Shown here: positions 11,256 through 22,304 of the stretch, piece after piece
Layout of the letters: each line of letters opens with the position of its first letter
Position numbering within the stretch: the first letter of the stretch is position 1
NCBI GenBank assembly: GCA_013176395.1
Contig: JABMLP010000013.1
Coordinates: 496,001 to 560,000 of the forward strand
Direction of reading: 5' to 3'
DNA from: Venturia oleaginea
Taxonomy: Eukaryota > Ascomycota > Dothideomycetes > Venturiales > Venturiaceae
DNA length: 64,000 nucleotides
Notes under the pieces: generated by a model
Database searches by the model: none
Seen by the model: the letters and a program-made list of their open reading frames with translations, nothing else
What the model was told of the DNA's origin: nothing
Position numbers and translations under genes: made by a program

Positions 11256-12585
11256 ATGTCCGAAATCATAGCTGAGAAGGTTGTCGATAGTGCACCAAAG
11301 ACTGTTTTGGTGCTTGGGGGAAGTTACGCTGGTATGGATGAACAAACTCTTCAGGTCTGTATATGCTGATGACATTCCAGGTATCTCTGCAGCTCACAAC
11401 TTCCTCCGCAACGTTCTTCCATCTCTCCCAGATAAAGCATCCTACAATGTCACCCTTGTGAACAACTCCAGCCATTTCTACTCGCGCCCCTCAGCACCAC
11501 GAGGTGTTGTCTCTGAGAAGCTACACCCGTTTTCCAAGGCTTACTACGATATCGCCCAGGGCTTCGCAGCATACCCCGCCGGCCAATTCACGTTCCTCGA
11601 AGGCACCGCAACCTCATTTGACCCAGCCACCCATAATGTCGGCATCACTCTTCCAAGCAAAGAGGTTCAGACAGTCACCTACCATGCTCTTGTTATCGCC
11701 ACTGGCACAGCTCCCACATGGGTCGCTCATGGCATCCACACCACTCACCAGCTCACACAACAGTCGCAGCAGTTATTCTCTGCTGCTCTTCCATCCGCAA
11801 AGACTATCGTGATCGCTGGTGGTGGACCAGCCGGTGTTGAGACTGCAGGTGAACTTGGACACGAGCTCAATGGTCTGGCTGGCCTGTTCGCCTCTGCTCC
11901 CAAGGATCCTAAGGTGAAGATAACAATCGTGACTTCCGACACCAAGCTTCTTCCAGCTCTGAGGCCAGCGATCGCAAAGAAGGCCGAGAAAATCCTCGCA
12001 AAGATGGGAGTCAATGTCATCTACGGCACCAAGGTCGAGTCCGTCCTCCCAGTCAACGCAGGAAACGAAGACCCTGCCACTCTTGCTCTCGAAGGTGTCG
12101 CCACCAAGACTACTGTCACGCTGTCTAACGGCGAGACGATTGCGGCTGATCTTTACATCCCAGCCATGGGCGTCAAGCCAAACACACAATTCGTCTCCAA
12201 GAACTTCCTCAACGAGAAGGGCTACATCAACAACAACGCCAAAAGCCTTCGTGTCGACGAAGCCGGACCAAATGTCTACGCGGTTGGTGATGTCGCTACC
12301 TACTGTGTCGGTGGTGTCATGGACATTTATTCTGCCATCCCTGTCCTGGGCGAGAACATGAAGCGCGACCTCCTCGGCGACAAAGCTACTGGTTTCGACA
12401 AGCAGTATACCCCAAACAAGAAGGAGACGCAATTGGTTCCAATTGGCCGATCCAAGGGTGTCGGTGCCATGTTTGGCTGGAAATTGCCGAGTTTCTTTGT
12501 GTGGTTGATCAAGGGACGGGATTACTTTGCTGGTATGACACAGCCTGTTGTTGATGGCAGCAAGTGGGGCAAGATTCCCAAGTAG
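11256..12585 (+). CDS. AIF2/AMID-like FAD-dependent NAD(P)H oxidoreductase
   Basis: Pyridine nucleotide-disulphide oxidoreductase of the apoptosis-inducing-factor (AMID/Aif2, NDH-2-related) type, which uses FAD and NAD(P)H. Exons 11256-11331 and 11381-12585 with a 49-nt intron give 426 aa. The FAD-binding Rossmann motif is split by the intron ('VLVLGGSYAG', residues 17-26). The NAD(P)H-binding motif is 'TIVIAGGGPAGVETAGEL' near 167-184, and the second FAD motif is 'NVYAVGDVA' near 323-331. No signal peptide or clear transmembrane anchor is seen, so it may be cytosolic or peripherally membrane-bound. The start is the first ATG of the exon holding the Rossmann strand. I infer a redox role and do not claim a proven role in cell death. 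Confidence 0.88.
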
Positions 12586-14454
12586 AGGGAGAGTGTGACA
12601 ATTTGTGGAGAGACCTACTTGTGGTCCAGTGGATACTTGTTCTCATTTGTGTTGTCTGCAGCATTCATAGCTGGGAGTTGGTGTGCATACCTGTTCGTCT
12701 TTAGCATTTCCTATATCCGGAAATAGATAAATTTTAGTAGTAATAACTTCGTTGAGAAATGTGTCAGAGCAAGGCCTTGGACTGTTCCATAGGTATTGAT
12801 TGTCCTCGAGCAGCAGGTTTTCGAAATTTCAATTTGCATTTGCTAACTCGTATCAACACACACTATAAAGAATTGACCCCACGTACTAAGCTTCAGTTGT
12901 GTGAATGGCTTACTGAATTGATCTCTTGCCATTTGCCAGAAATCGCCGTGGTCATCGCATCACACCACAGAACAATCTTTGGAAACAACTCCATATGCCA
13001 AGATATTTTTTGGCTCAATCTCGCATTGCTATTTCGAGACTGTGAATTGAGTGGCCGGTGGTTCGAACCAGCATGGGGTCGAAGATTTTTCTGGGCTTAT
13101 TTAGAGGTTGTCATTGCCTATACACGTTGCTCGTATTGTGGGGTGGCAATGGAGTTCTTCTTCCCCCACCTGTCTTTTTCCAGATATCAACACTGCTTTC
13201 ACTTCCCGCTGTCATCTCTCTCTGTGCTCTGAGATACGCGCCGGACGGTTTCACAGACTAACAGCAAGGACAATGGAAACGAACATGGCCGCGCCGGGTT
13301 GAGGCATACTTCGCACCATCGGAGGCCGACTTACAAATCAATTGAACGGGCATAAACAGCAGCTTTTTGATGGTTTTTGGGAGGGCTCTTCCAAGGCTGA
13401 TATCCTCACTTTTAGAAAAGCTTCCAAGTCATATCAGTTGTTCACAAACACGAGCTCGTTCTGCAGCCATTGCCAGGGGATCGACTTCTATCCTTTAATA
13501 AACCTCGTCGTTGCGAATTATCACGCGTCTACAGATAACAGCGATTTCATTTCTCCGTTCAAGACATCAAGAACTGTATTGAATACTTCGAGCTTTGAGC
13601 ATTTTCTTTCCTTTGTGAGATTCGCTCCTCCGAGGCTTTTCTCCTTTGTGACGAATTTGGTTCATCGAATCGATCTTGTGTGCCTTCGCCTAGTTGGTGC
13701 TGGCTTGTTCGGGGACAGGAAGGCGGAGCAACTGCGTCACCATGTCTTCGTGAGAAACACGGGTAATTTGAAGCATCGCATTTCTTGACTCCAATTTTTT
13801 ATTCGAAGTCACCAGCTTGGATTTGGCTCATCAATGGCTAGATCACTGTTGTGTAAATCATCGTTAACGAAATCGGGGAAACTTGCAATCACCAGCCAAC
13901 AGGCGTATCATGAATGCGAGGGAGTAACCTGCCACGAAAGTCTCACATTCGACCCTGGAGAGATTCATCGCGAGTCTTCCCACTCGATCCGAGTCCACCT
14001 TTTCCGAGCAGTTGCTCTGAGCACAATCAAACCATTTACTGAAAATGGTCGCTAGAAGACCAGCTCGGAAAATAAGTGTGGCACCGTCGGATTAGTACGG
14101 AGAGAAGGTTGCTTTTCGGAACGGATTGGACCAGTTCTCGTTCTGTGCTATACGTGTATGTTTATGGAAAGTTCGTCACGTTATGATGAGCATCAGAGTG
14201 GTGCGAGGCGTCTCTGATTGTGTTTGTGATTTACTTGTAAATATGACGTACCTTTGGGACATTTTATGTTCTTTGATCAACGAGAAGAGAGAAGAAGTGA
14301 AAGAAGATGGTGTGAAAAAAGGAGGCATGTGAGAGAACCAGATAAAGTGAGAGCATTGGAACCTCGCGAGAAGAGAGGGATGTCTAAAAGCACCAAAGTG
14401 TGGGGCTATGATTCCCTACCAGATCTAGCTCACTGTAAGAATTACCCCATGCGT
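12586..14454. other. Long intergenic stretch without supported gene
   Basis: Several short frames occur on both strands (for example 12759-13232, 13342-13788), none with a recognisable domain or splice support. Part may be 3' flank of the oxidoreductase gene. Confidence 0.35.
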
Positions 14455-15042
14455 CTAGTTTGCCAGGAGAACGGTACGAAGAATGAAGTGGTATCTCCGG
14501 GTACATAGTAGCGGTATAAAAATATCCCTATGCGCTCGCAGTGTTCGCTGGAATTCTATAACGACATCGATTTCTGCTTCCTCAGCGTCATACAAGCATA
14601 GATGTACCTCGCTCGAGAGCAGCATTCTACAGGCTTTCTTCTTACCGGTCAGCCAATCACTTACGTTCCCAAAACACCCGCTGAAGGATTTGTCGGAACA
14701 GAGAAAAGTTGCGCCCAAATTCCAATATGTATCACACTTTTCTTGAAATCTCAACGAGAACTCAAGCTCGCCAAGAACCCTTGAGACTCTGAATTGCACT
14801 TCTGCTGTCTGTGTGGTGATGTTGAGGTAGGCGGAGCAGCTATGTTCTGCCAAATTGGTCACTGGAGGGCGGTGTTCGAAAACTGTCCAGTCCAAGGCCG
14901 TGCCGTCGTCAATACAGTTGATACGGTGAATCATAAGTTCGAGTGGAGGAGGGTGAGGGAACACAAGAACCTGGGGAGTCTGGCCATCAACGCCACGTAA
15001 CGTGCCATCGCGAAATACGCGCCACAGCGAGATCGATCCCAC
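14455..15042 (-). CDS. Possible hypothetical protein, unrecognised
   Basis: A 195-codon open frame with protein-like composition ('GTALDWTVFEHRPPVTNLAEH'), but the frame has no ATG at its left limit: it opens at a GTG and the first ATG is about 36 codons in. A strong GTAAGT donor lies at about 14665, so the frame may be one exon of a spliced gene, or a relic. No domain is recognised. It would be transcribed away from the photolyase gene at 15147. Confidence 0.25.
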   Translation of the reverse strand: MGSISLWRVFRDGTLRGVDGQTPQVLVFPHPPPLELMIHRINCIDDGTALDWTVFEHRPPVTNLAEHSCSAYLNITTQTAEVQFRVSRVLGELEFSLRFQEKCDTYWNLGATFLCSDKSFSGCFGNVSDWLTGKKKACRMLLSSEVHLCLYDAEEAEIDVVIEFQRTLRAHRDIFIPLLCTRRYHFILRTVLLAN

Positions 15043-15146
15043 GCGTCATCGATCTTCACAACCCAGTCTTGATGGTGGAGATCGAATTCGAGCTTAGAAG
15101 CCTGAAGAACTTTCTTTGAAAAAGAGGTTGCTTTGCAATAACAGCG

Positions 15147-17201
15147 ATGCCATTGTTCACCAAAACACCTTCCACCGCGAACAACTTCTTTCAATACCAA
15201 TTGAGGATCCGCCAATCCCCACACCCTACCTCTTCTATTTTCTCTGCGCCACGCATCTTCAGTACCTCGATTCTCGACATGGCTTCTAAACGCAAAGCTG
15301 CTGCTATTGCGGCAAATACATACTCAGACTCCACAGGCTCAAAAGCGAACGCGCGATCTGAACTCGCATCGAGCCCTGCGAAGAAAGTCAAGTTGTCGCA
15401 AACAACGCTCGATGGTGGAATTACCTCCCTAAAGAAAGGCATCAGAGTGGTTGTGAAAGACGAACCGTTGACAGCAAGAATTGACACTCCTCTGAACGGC
15501 CCCATTTCCCAGAATGGCAATTCGAAAGCCAGTACCAAAGATTTGAAACCCGATCACTCCGACGAGGTCATACAACGCCAGTTCTACCCACCCGAGATGA
15601 CGAACGAGCGCTGTGCGCAATATAATAACAATGAGATACCACGACCTATCGAGGTCCTGAACAAAGCTATTGCAGAAACAAAGAGCGCAAGAGAGAAGAT
15701 ACAGCCTGGGAAAGCGGTGTTACATTGGTTCAAACGCGATCTGCGAATTTCGGACAATAGGGCTTTGGCAATGGCGAGCAAGAAGGCCAAAGAGACGGGG
15801 GTAAGTTTGATTTGCGTGTATGTGATTAGTCCACAGGACTACGAGGCACATCTAACGAGTGCCATGAGAGTCGATTTCGAATTGAGGTCATTGAAAATTA
15901 TGAAGAAGGATTTGGGAGAGCTGGGAATACCTTTACTGGTTACCACAGCCGAAAAGAGAAAGACTGTTCCTGCCTTCCTTCTTGGGCTATGCGAGAAATG
16001 GGATATCAAACACGTCTTCTGCAACATTGAATACGAAGTCGATGAGTTGAGGCGGGAAGCCAGAATGACAGGGGCATGCCTGGAGAAAGGCATCAACTTC
16101 ACCGCCTTCCATGACGATGTGGTAGTGACGCCAGGCGACCTCAAGACGGGCACCGGGAAGCAATACGCCGTCTACTCCCCCTGGTATCGAAGTTGGATGG
16201 CCCATATCCATTCCCACCCACACATCCTAGACGAATCACCCAAACCCTCTCCAAACCCATCCTCTTCTCTCAAAACGTACCAAGAACTCTTCGAAACACC
16301 AATTCCCTCCGCTCCCTCCAACAAAACCCTCAGCCCAGAAGAAAAAACCAGATTTGAAAAGTTATGGCCAGCATCCGAACACGCCGCCCTCTCTCGCGTC
16401 ACAAAATTCATTTCCTCCCGCATAAAACCTTACAAAGACTCCCGCAACTTCCCCGCTCAAGATGGCACAGCAGTCGTCTCCGTCCATCTGAGCACCGGCA
16501 ATCTTTCAGCCCGAACCTGTATCCGCCTCGCCCGCGCCGCAAATTCGACCACCAAACTCGACAGCGGGAACGAAGGCATAAAAACCTGGATCTCAGAAGT
16601 AGCCTGGCGCGATTTCTACAAACATGTCCTCGTGAACTGGCCTTATGTATGCATGTCCAAACCGTTCAAATACGAATACTCGAATGTGGAGTGGGACTAT
16701 AACAATGATCTTTTTCGGCGCTGGTGTGAGGGACGCACCGGTTTTCCAATAGTCGATGCGGCGATGAGACAGATGAATGAGATGGGGTGGATGCACAATC
16801 GTCTCCGTATGATCGTCGCTTCCTTTCTTGCAAAGGATCTCCTCCTAGACTGGCGCTTGGGCGAACGTTATTTCATGGAAAAACTCATTGATGGCGATTT
16901 CGCTAGTAACAGTGGTGGATGGGGGTTCAGTGCCTCGGTGGGAGTGGATCCGCAACCGTATTTTCGCATTTTCAACCCGCTGTTGCAGAGCGAGAAGTTT
17001 GATCCGCAGGGGGTGTTTATTAGGAAGTGGGTTCCTGAGTTGAAAGGCGTGGAGGGGAAGGCGATACATGATCCTTTTGGCAGGAAGGAGGGACATAGGG
17101 CGAAGAAGGCAGGGTACCCGGAGCCGTGTGTTGTGCATAAAGAAGCTAGGGAGAAGGCGTTGAAAAGATATAAAGAGGCGACGGGGAGAGAGACTGCTTA
17201 G
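15147..17201 (+). CDS. PHR1: Class I CPD photolyase (deoxyribodipyrimidine photolyase)
   Basis: Light-driven repair enzyme that splits UV-induced cyclobutane pyrimidine dimers using FADH-. A single uninterrupted frame of 684 aa. The N-terminal photolyase antenna domain begins at about residue 190 ('LHWFKRDLRISDNRAL'). The C-terminal FAD domain has 'WRDFYKHVL', 'GRTGFPIVDAAMRQM', 'GWMHNRLRMI' and 'GWGFSASVGVDPQPYFRIFN'. The first ATG gives a start rich in Ser, Thr and Arg with few acids ('MPLFTKTPSTANNFF'), compatible with a mitochondrial presequence. A second in-frame ATG at 15279 (residue 45, 'MASKRKAAA') would start a nuclear form with basic patches ('PAKKVK'). Dual targeting is known for fungal CPD photolyase and is only inferred here. 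The best-matching class is CPD photolyase rather than (6-4) photolyase. Confidence 0.93.
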   Translation: MPLFTKTPSTANNFFQYQLRIRQSPHPTSSIFSAPRIFSTSILDMASKRKAAAIAANTYSDSTGSKANARSELASSPAKKVKLSQTTLDGGITSLKKGIRVVVKDEPLTARIDTPLNGPISQNGNSKASTKDLKPDHSDEVIQRQFYPPEMTNERCAQYNNNEIPRPIEVLNKAIAETKSAREKIQPGKAVLHWFKRDLRISDNRALAMASKKAKETGVSLICVYVISPQDYEAHLTSAMRVDFELRSLKIMKKDLGELGIPLLVTTAEKRKTVPAFLLGLCEKWDIKHVFCNIEYEVDELRREARMTGACLEKGINFTAFHDDVVVTPGDLKTGTGKQYAVYSPWYRSWMAHIHSHPHILDESPKPSPNPSSSLKTYQELFETPIPSAPSNKTLSPEEKTRFEKLWPASEHAALSRVTKFISSRIKPYKDSRNFPAQDGTAVVSVHLSTGNLSARTCIRLARAANSTTKLDSGNEGIKTWISEVAWRDFYKHVLVNWPYVCMSKPFKYEYSNVEWDYNNDLFRRWCEGRTGFPIVDAAMRQMNEMGWMHNRLRMIVASFLAKDLLLDWRLGERYFMEKLIDGDFASNSGGWGFSASVGVDPQPYFRIFNPLLQSEKFDPQGVFIRKWVPELKGVEGKAIHDPFGRKEGHRAKKAGYPEPCVVHKEAREKALKRYKEATGRETA

Positions 17202-18916
17202 GTTTGAGTGTCTGAGGGAGGTGGGAGCTTGATACCCTTTTCTGTTAGCATATGCAACCGCTGGAAGAGAGGTTTAAGGTTTATGTTTCAAACTTCACCT
17301 ACCTACGTGAATATGCCACACAGTGAAATATCAGATCATCAGAGGAGCACGGATTTCTTCGTGCAAAGGATGGCGGACGACGGGATTCCTCCGCTCGCTT
17401 GATGAAGAGACGAGGCGAAAAGAGCAATCGGATTTATTGATCATAAAATAGGCCTCGAGCGCAGTTGGCCACAGGTTTGGTGGATTTTAGCTGCCCGTCA
17501 AGGCGGCGTGCATCGTGACATGTGATGCCCCTGCAGCATGGCTCAAATGGACTTGCCAGTGATTTGGTTCATCTGGGAAATTGTGAGTTGATCAGGTCTC
17601 CAGGAAGGAAATGCTAGAACAGCATATGGATAGAAAACTTCTGCTGAAAATAAATAGTAAGACGTGAATTTGTGCTCTATCTAGATCCTTGTTCTTCCTA
17701 GGTTGCAGGCGTGCAGCACGATGCTCAGAATGGTATGTATGTAGAGTGACTCTGTCTTTGGGATGTGTGTATCGTAATGGGATCGGTTTTCCAAAGCGAT
17801 ATCAGATCGTAGTGGGGATGATATTGTCAATCCCGCAGAGAGATGGCGTTTGCAGCGAGCCGGTTCGCGTTTGTTATCTGAGCTTGAATTATCTCAGACT
17901 CTTTCAGTGCGTATAGTGAACGGCGGGATGTACTGTCGTACTCAACACGGCTGTTAGTCGGAAGTTTCAGGTTATGCATGATTCGTTGGATGTCGAGCGT
18001 TCGCCCAATACTGCGACCATGCTCTTAGTGATGCTCTAGCTTGGCGTTCGCTCGCTTATCGATTGTCTGGGAAAGACCATATCCAGCTTACGTACACGGT
18101 TATCTACCACCCTGTCAGTCCCATGTCGTCGGCGTTTGACGCCACGTCCAGGGAGTCTTTCGGGTGACGGAACGGTTCGTGACTGCAAACCGATCAGCGT
18201 GACTGCACCATTCATGCACGATGGAGATGGGCTGCTAGGGTTGACTCCAAGCAAGCTGAACCTGGATTGCAGATAGATATGCGGCCTCACAATGGAAAAA
18301 GAAGTCTGTCCTTGCACTCCCATTGGTTTTTGACTGCTATGGCTTGGGCCACAAGTCAGGAGATGCAGCGCCCCATGCGTTCTGTTCCCCATGAGGCTTG
18401 ACGGCAAGGCTGGAACCGACCCTCCCGCATTCGAGTGAGGGGCATAATCCCGATGGGTGGAGTCACCGTTACTGATGGGCCAAGTGGCTCGCATAAGCAT
18501 TCACCCCATTTGAACTCAAGATATCTTCCGTGCCAGCCTTCCGTGGCCTTGGTGGAGAAGCAGAAGCCATTTCAGGGGCCACAACTCGCCCAAGCCCACG
18601 CAGCCAGGATAGAAACAACAAAAATTAGACACTGGAGGAGAGACATGTTTTCGGGCTGCGCCAAGTTCCTATGATGCGTTTGCAGCTTACTGGGGTACTT
18701 GTATCCATCGGACCATCGGCCGCAGCCTGGGAGTCCTTGACCAGACTCGCTCCTTCTAGAAGCACAACATCTCTCTAGCTATCTCATTCTATCGCTCAAT
18801 TCCCTTGCCTCGACTGAGTCTTCTCTGCATGCCACCATCTTGTTGGCACGCCCAGGCAAGGCCATTCAGCCTACCACGCTCTCGTGCTACAAGTGCGAAC
18901 GGCCGTGGCAGCGACA
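17202..18916. other. Intergenic, no gene seen
   Basis: About 1.7 kb without a convincing coding region; the longest frame (18036-18500, minus, 154 codons) has no recognisable motif or conserved composition. The right part is the presumed promoter of the arrestin-like gene. Confidence 0.35.
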
Positions 18917-20167
18917 ATGCAGTCTCCTCCGGATAGTCCGAATAGTCCCACGAAAGTCCTCTCCATCATTCAAATCGAGCTCAGTCAATCTGAAAATCAG
19001 TTTTATCATCCGGGCGGCCTTGTTTCTGGCAACGTTCGCTATGCTCACCCTCCCGAAGTCGAGAATTTTGAGCTCACCATGACATTCTACGGTGTAAATC
19101 GAACTTCCATTTCGAAGTCGGAGAAAAAGCCTTTTCAAGAAGCGGTCCTCTTTAAATACGAAACTAGCCTCCACAATGGGGCCGCGCCGAGGAATCGCTC
19201 GGGGCAGCAGCACCTTGCGACGATGGAGTTTTACTTCAAGTGGCGATTCCCATCCGTTGCTGAGAATCGTCAATTCAGCCAATGCTACGGCGCCGTCGGT
19301 GGCCACATATGGGAAAACTCGCGTCACTCACTTCCTCCAAGCTTCAATGGCACCGTACCTTCCGATCACGCTGAGAAGGGTGTCAAACATTGCTCTGTCG
19401 AGTATGCTCTGGAAGTAAAGCTTTGTTATGACAAAACGCTGATCACGACCAAGAAGCTGCCAATCGTGTTTCTACCTTCTCGCACTCCCTCTGTCGATCC
19501 GAAATCCAATATTGCCTTCAATTACTCCCCAACGCTGGTCATCGGAGACGAGAAGCATGCCGGTCTACTCGAGGAGCAGAGCAACGGCCTGCGGGTACAG
19601 TGCCCAGAGAAGATCGTTCAGGGACAGCCTTTCAACATCAGTATCTTCGCCGCCTTCGACCCTTCCACGCTCTCGGGAGACTTCGTCTGGAGACTGGTGA
19701 ACATGGAAATCACCAAGCTTGTCATGATCTGCACCACGAGTATTCGTGCCGTTGGCGGTCAAGGTGGCCACAACCTTTCGCCGACTAGGCAAGAGGAGCG
19801 CAGCCGTATGCGACGTCAAATTCAGGCAGCTTCTCTTCTCAGTGCACCTCGGCCGCGTCAAAATGTCGATGGTACTCACGAACTCGAGTTCGTATTTCAA
19901 GCTAGCATGCCATCGTATTACCACTCGACTTTTCGAACCTTTCTCATTGCCAACAATTACCAGTTCGAGTCGCCCGTGGAAGTCAGCGTCGGTGAAAAGA
20001 CAATCAAGCTGCCCATCCTCGCACCAGAGTTCACTGTTCTCTCGTGCTATGCTTCTCCGAACACTAAACGACCAACTTTTTTGCAAAGCTCATTCCCTCT
20101 TGCTGGGATTCCAGGGTTTTGCGTCGACCCTCTCGCTCGCGCTGGACGTTATTGCTCTCGTGTTTGA
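18917..20167 (+). CDS. Arrestin-like N-terminal domain protein
   Basis: Probable alpha-arrestin-type adaptor. In fungi such proteins link membrane transporters to ubiquitin ligases or act in signalling. The open frame extends to 18884, but the first ATG is at 18917 ('MQSPPDSPNSPTKVLSI'), giving 416 aa. The arrestin N-domain pattern is visible: 'IQIELSQSENQFYHPGGLVSGNV', 'VENFELTMTFYGVNRT', 'MEFYFKWRFP', 'LPPSFNG' and 'VEYALEVKL'. A second beta-rich part follows ('LRVQCPEKIVQGQPFNISIFA', 'HELEFVFQASMP', 'PVEVSVGEKTIKLPI'). No PPxY motif is seen, so direct binding to an Rsp5-type ligase is not supported. No introns. The last ~35 residues look less conserved, so an unseen final intron is possible. 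Confidence 0.7.
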   Translation: MQSPPDSPNSPTKVLSIIQIELSQSENQFYHPGGLVSGNVRYAHPPEVENFELTMTFYGVNRTSISKSEKKPFQEAVLFKYETSLHNGAAPRNRSGQQHLATMEFYFKWRFPSVAENRQFSQCYGAVGGHIWENSRHSLPPSFNGTVPSDHAEKGVKHCSVEYALEVKLCYDKTLITTKKLPIVFLPSRTPSVDPKSNIAFNYSPTLVIGDEKHAGLLEEQSNGLRVQCPEKIVQGQPFNISIFAAFDPSTLSGDFVWRLVNMEITKLVMICTTSIRAVGGQGGHNLSPTRQEERSRMRRQIQAASLLSAPRPRQNVDGTHELEFVFQASMPSYYHSTFRTFLIANNYQFESPVEVSVGEKTIKLPILAPEFTVLSCYASPNTKRPTFLQSSFPLAGIPGFCVDPLARAGRYCSRV

Positions 20168-21141
20168 GGCACGCGCAGCCAATTCCATCATGGCATTTGT
20201 CTTGAATGTGTGGATGGCAGTATCAGATGATCAAGGTCGAAACCTACTATATGACATTAAGGGGAACGCCAATCCTAGCACGGAAACTTTTCTTCAAACA
20301 CAACATCTCCTCTTTCTCGCGCACGGACATTCATACTCACGGATTTGGAACAGGGCCTTTGTCATTTGCAGCGCAGCATTATACCACTAGAGATAAATAA
20401 CAGAAAGGTCTCACGGCCGCGGTGCATAAGGGTGGTCTTTGTATTTTTGCATACAATCTTGGGAGGGAGTAGGAACTTGAAAGGAGTCTGTGCAGGAAAG
20501 GAAAGGAAAAGGAGAAGTCGAGGGATGAAGGAAAGAAAGGAAAGGAGTTCATACCCAACAAAATACAGGGGCAATATAGTTATTAGCAACAAAGCATTGT
20601 TGCCTGATTTAGAAATGTTCAACAGCCTCGCTTGACTCTACCCGACCCTACCTACCTACACAGATTTTATGCTTTTGTTCTCCATTTGCCATCTAGATGA
20701 TTTATTAATGCTCTTGTCATCTCTGGAATACACAGGAAATTCCTTGGGCTGTAAGAACCTTGGCTGCCACAAACTCAACTCATTGGCGACTTGAATGATT
20801 TGAGAGTCGGGAATCACGTTCGTCTCCGCTCTCCTGAAGAAGAACAAAGCTTTTCGCCGCTCGCCAATTTTCACACCCAACCAACAACAGCGAGCTCTTT
20901 CCATCTCAACCCGGTGTTTTGAATCATCCTGCGGACGGTACTCCATTGTTTTCGCCATCGAATTTATGTTTTCTGCTCCGACCTCCACTTGTTGACGTCA
21001 GGACGAACAGTCCACTCCACATATCGATTCCGGTAGCCGCACTCGGTTATTGATAATCGTCATTCGATGGCATGATTGTGGCTGCTTGGTAATTGACGCT
21101 GCTCTCCGTTCTCATTCGGTGCAAATCATTGTTTAAAACAG
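20168..21141. other. Intergenic
   Basis: No gene seen. A purine-rich tract of GGAAAGG-type repeats occurs at about 20495-20550. The right end is the promoter of the reductase gene. Confidence 0.4.
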
Positions 21142-21149
21142 TATAAAAG
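21142..21149 (+). promoter_or_regulatory. TATA box candidate
   Basis: TATAAAAG lies 98 bp upstream of the ATG at 21240 and is followed by a CT-rich leader, a typical arrangement for a fungal promoter. Confidence 0.5.
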
Positions 21150-21239
21150 CCTTCCTCAGGCCTCCCTTCCTCTTCCTTTCCTCCCATGCACAACCTCTCT
21201 CCCACCAGTTTTTGATCATCCCACCATAATCGCATCAAA

Positions 21240-22304
21240 ATGGCCCCTCCAACAGAAACTCGCACTTGGACTCTCCAGAACAAGCCGACAGGAAACGCAA
21301 TCCTTTCCTCGGACTCCAATGCAACCTTCAAACTCGGAAAGAAGTCTTTACCAGAGCTTAAAGACGGTGATGTCCTCACTCAAACTCTATACCTGTCGAA
21401 CGACCCAGCTCAACGTGGGTGGATCGACCCATCCATCCCAGCAGACCGTCTTTACGTTCCTCCAGTAGAGATTGGCCACACGATGAGCGCACGTGGAGTC
21501 CTCAAAGTCCTTTCTTCCAAGTCTTCATCTTACAAGGAAGGTGACCTCGTTGTGGGAGGAAGCGGATGGAGCGAATTCAACGTTCTGCCCGCAGACCAGC
21601 TACAGAAGGTACAAGATATTCCTGGCGTGTCTCCGACACAGTACCTTGGTGCTCTTGGAATGACTGGCATCACCGCTTACGCAGGTCTTCTCAACGTGAT
21701 CGAGGCCAAGAAGGGCGAGTCTATTGTCATATCCGGAGCGGCTGGGGCCACGGGATCAATGGCTGTCCAGATTGCGAAGAACATGGTTGGTTGCTCGAAA
21801 GTTATTGGTATCGCTGGTACGGATGAGAAATGTGCTTGGGTGAAGAGCTTGGGCGCAGACGAATGCATCAACTACAAGAAGTCAGATTGGAAGCAGAAGT
21901 TGACGGCCGCGACAGATGGCTACGTTGACCTGTACTATGACAATGTCGGTGGCGAGCAACTCGACTTCATGCTCACTCGACTCAAGACACACGGCCGCGT
22001 CGCAGCTTGTGGTGCCATTGCAGATTACAACAACTCTCAGGACGAGAGATCTGGACTCAAGAACTGGTTTGAGGTGATCACGCAACGACTTCAGATCAGG
22101 GGTTTCATTGTGCTCGACCACATCAAGGATGGTAAGGCCGCAAAGATTGTAGGTGAACTAGGCCAGGCTGTGAAGGAGGGGAAGATCAATGCCAGTTCGG
22201 AGAACGAGCACATTGTGGAGACGAAGTTTGAAGATGTTCCAAAGACGTGGACTCTGTTGTTTGAGGGTGCCAACAGAGGCAAGTTGATAACCAAGATCAC
22301 TTGA
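21240..22304 (+). CDS. Medium-chain NADP-dependent reductase (PTGR/LTB4DH type)
   Basis: Zinc-free medium-chain dehydrogenase/reductase of the leukotriene B4 dehydrogenase / prostaglandin reductase / CurA family, which reduces alpha,beta-unsaturated carbonyls with NADPH. One exon, 354 aa, the usual family length. The catalytic N-domain has 'LYLSNDPAQRGWIDP', a family signature. The nucleotide-binding motif is 'GAAGATGSMAVQIAK' near residues 166-180, followed by 'GADECINYKK' and 'VDLYYDNVGGEQLD'. No zinc-binding cysteines are visible. The true substrate is unknown; detoxification of reactive aldehydes and enones is a common role. A TATA box is seen 98 bp upstream. Confidence 0.9.
   Translation: MAPPTETRTWTLQNKPTGNAILSSDSNATFKLGKKSLPELKDGDVLTQTLYLSNDPAQRGWIDPSIPADRLYVPPVEIGHTMSARGVLKVLSSKSSSYKEGDLVVGGSGWSEFNVLPADQLQKVQDIPGVSPTQYLGALGMTGITAYAGLLNVIEAKKGESIVISGAAGATGSMAVQIAKNMVGCSKVIGIAGTDEKCAWVKSLGADECINYKKSDWKQKLTAATDGYVDLYYDNVGGEQLDFMLTRLKTHGRVAACGAIADYNNSQDERSGLKNWFEVITQRLQIRGFIVLDHIKDGKAAKIVGELGQAVKEGKINASSENEHIVETKFEDVPKTWTLLFEGANRGKLITKIT

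Noticed and set aside
13061..13085. tRNA-like GGTTCGAACC motif
   Set aside because: The sequence around it does not fold into the other tRNA arms.
12759..13788. Several 60-160 codon frames after the AIF-like gene
   Set aside because: No motif, no splice pattern and many overlapping frames of similar length on both strands.
18036..18500. A 154-codon minus-strand frame
   Set aside because: Composition and lack of any motif make it look like chance.
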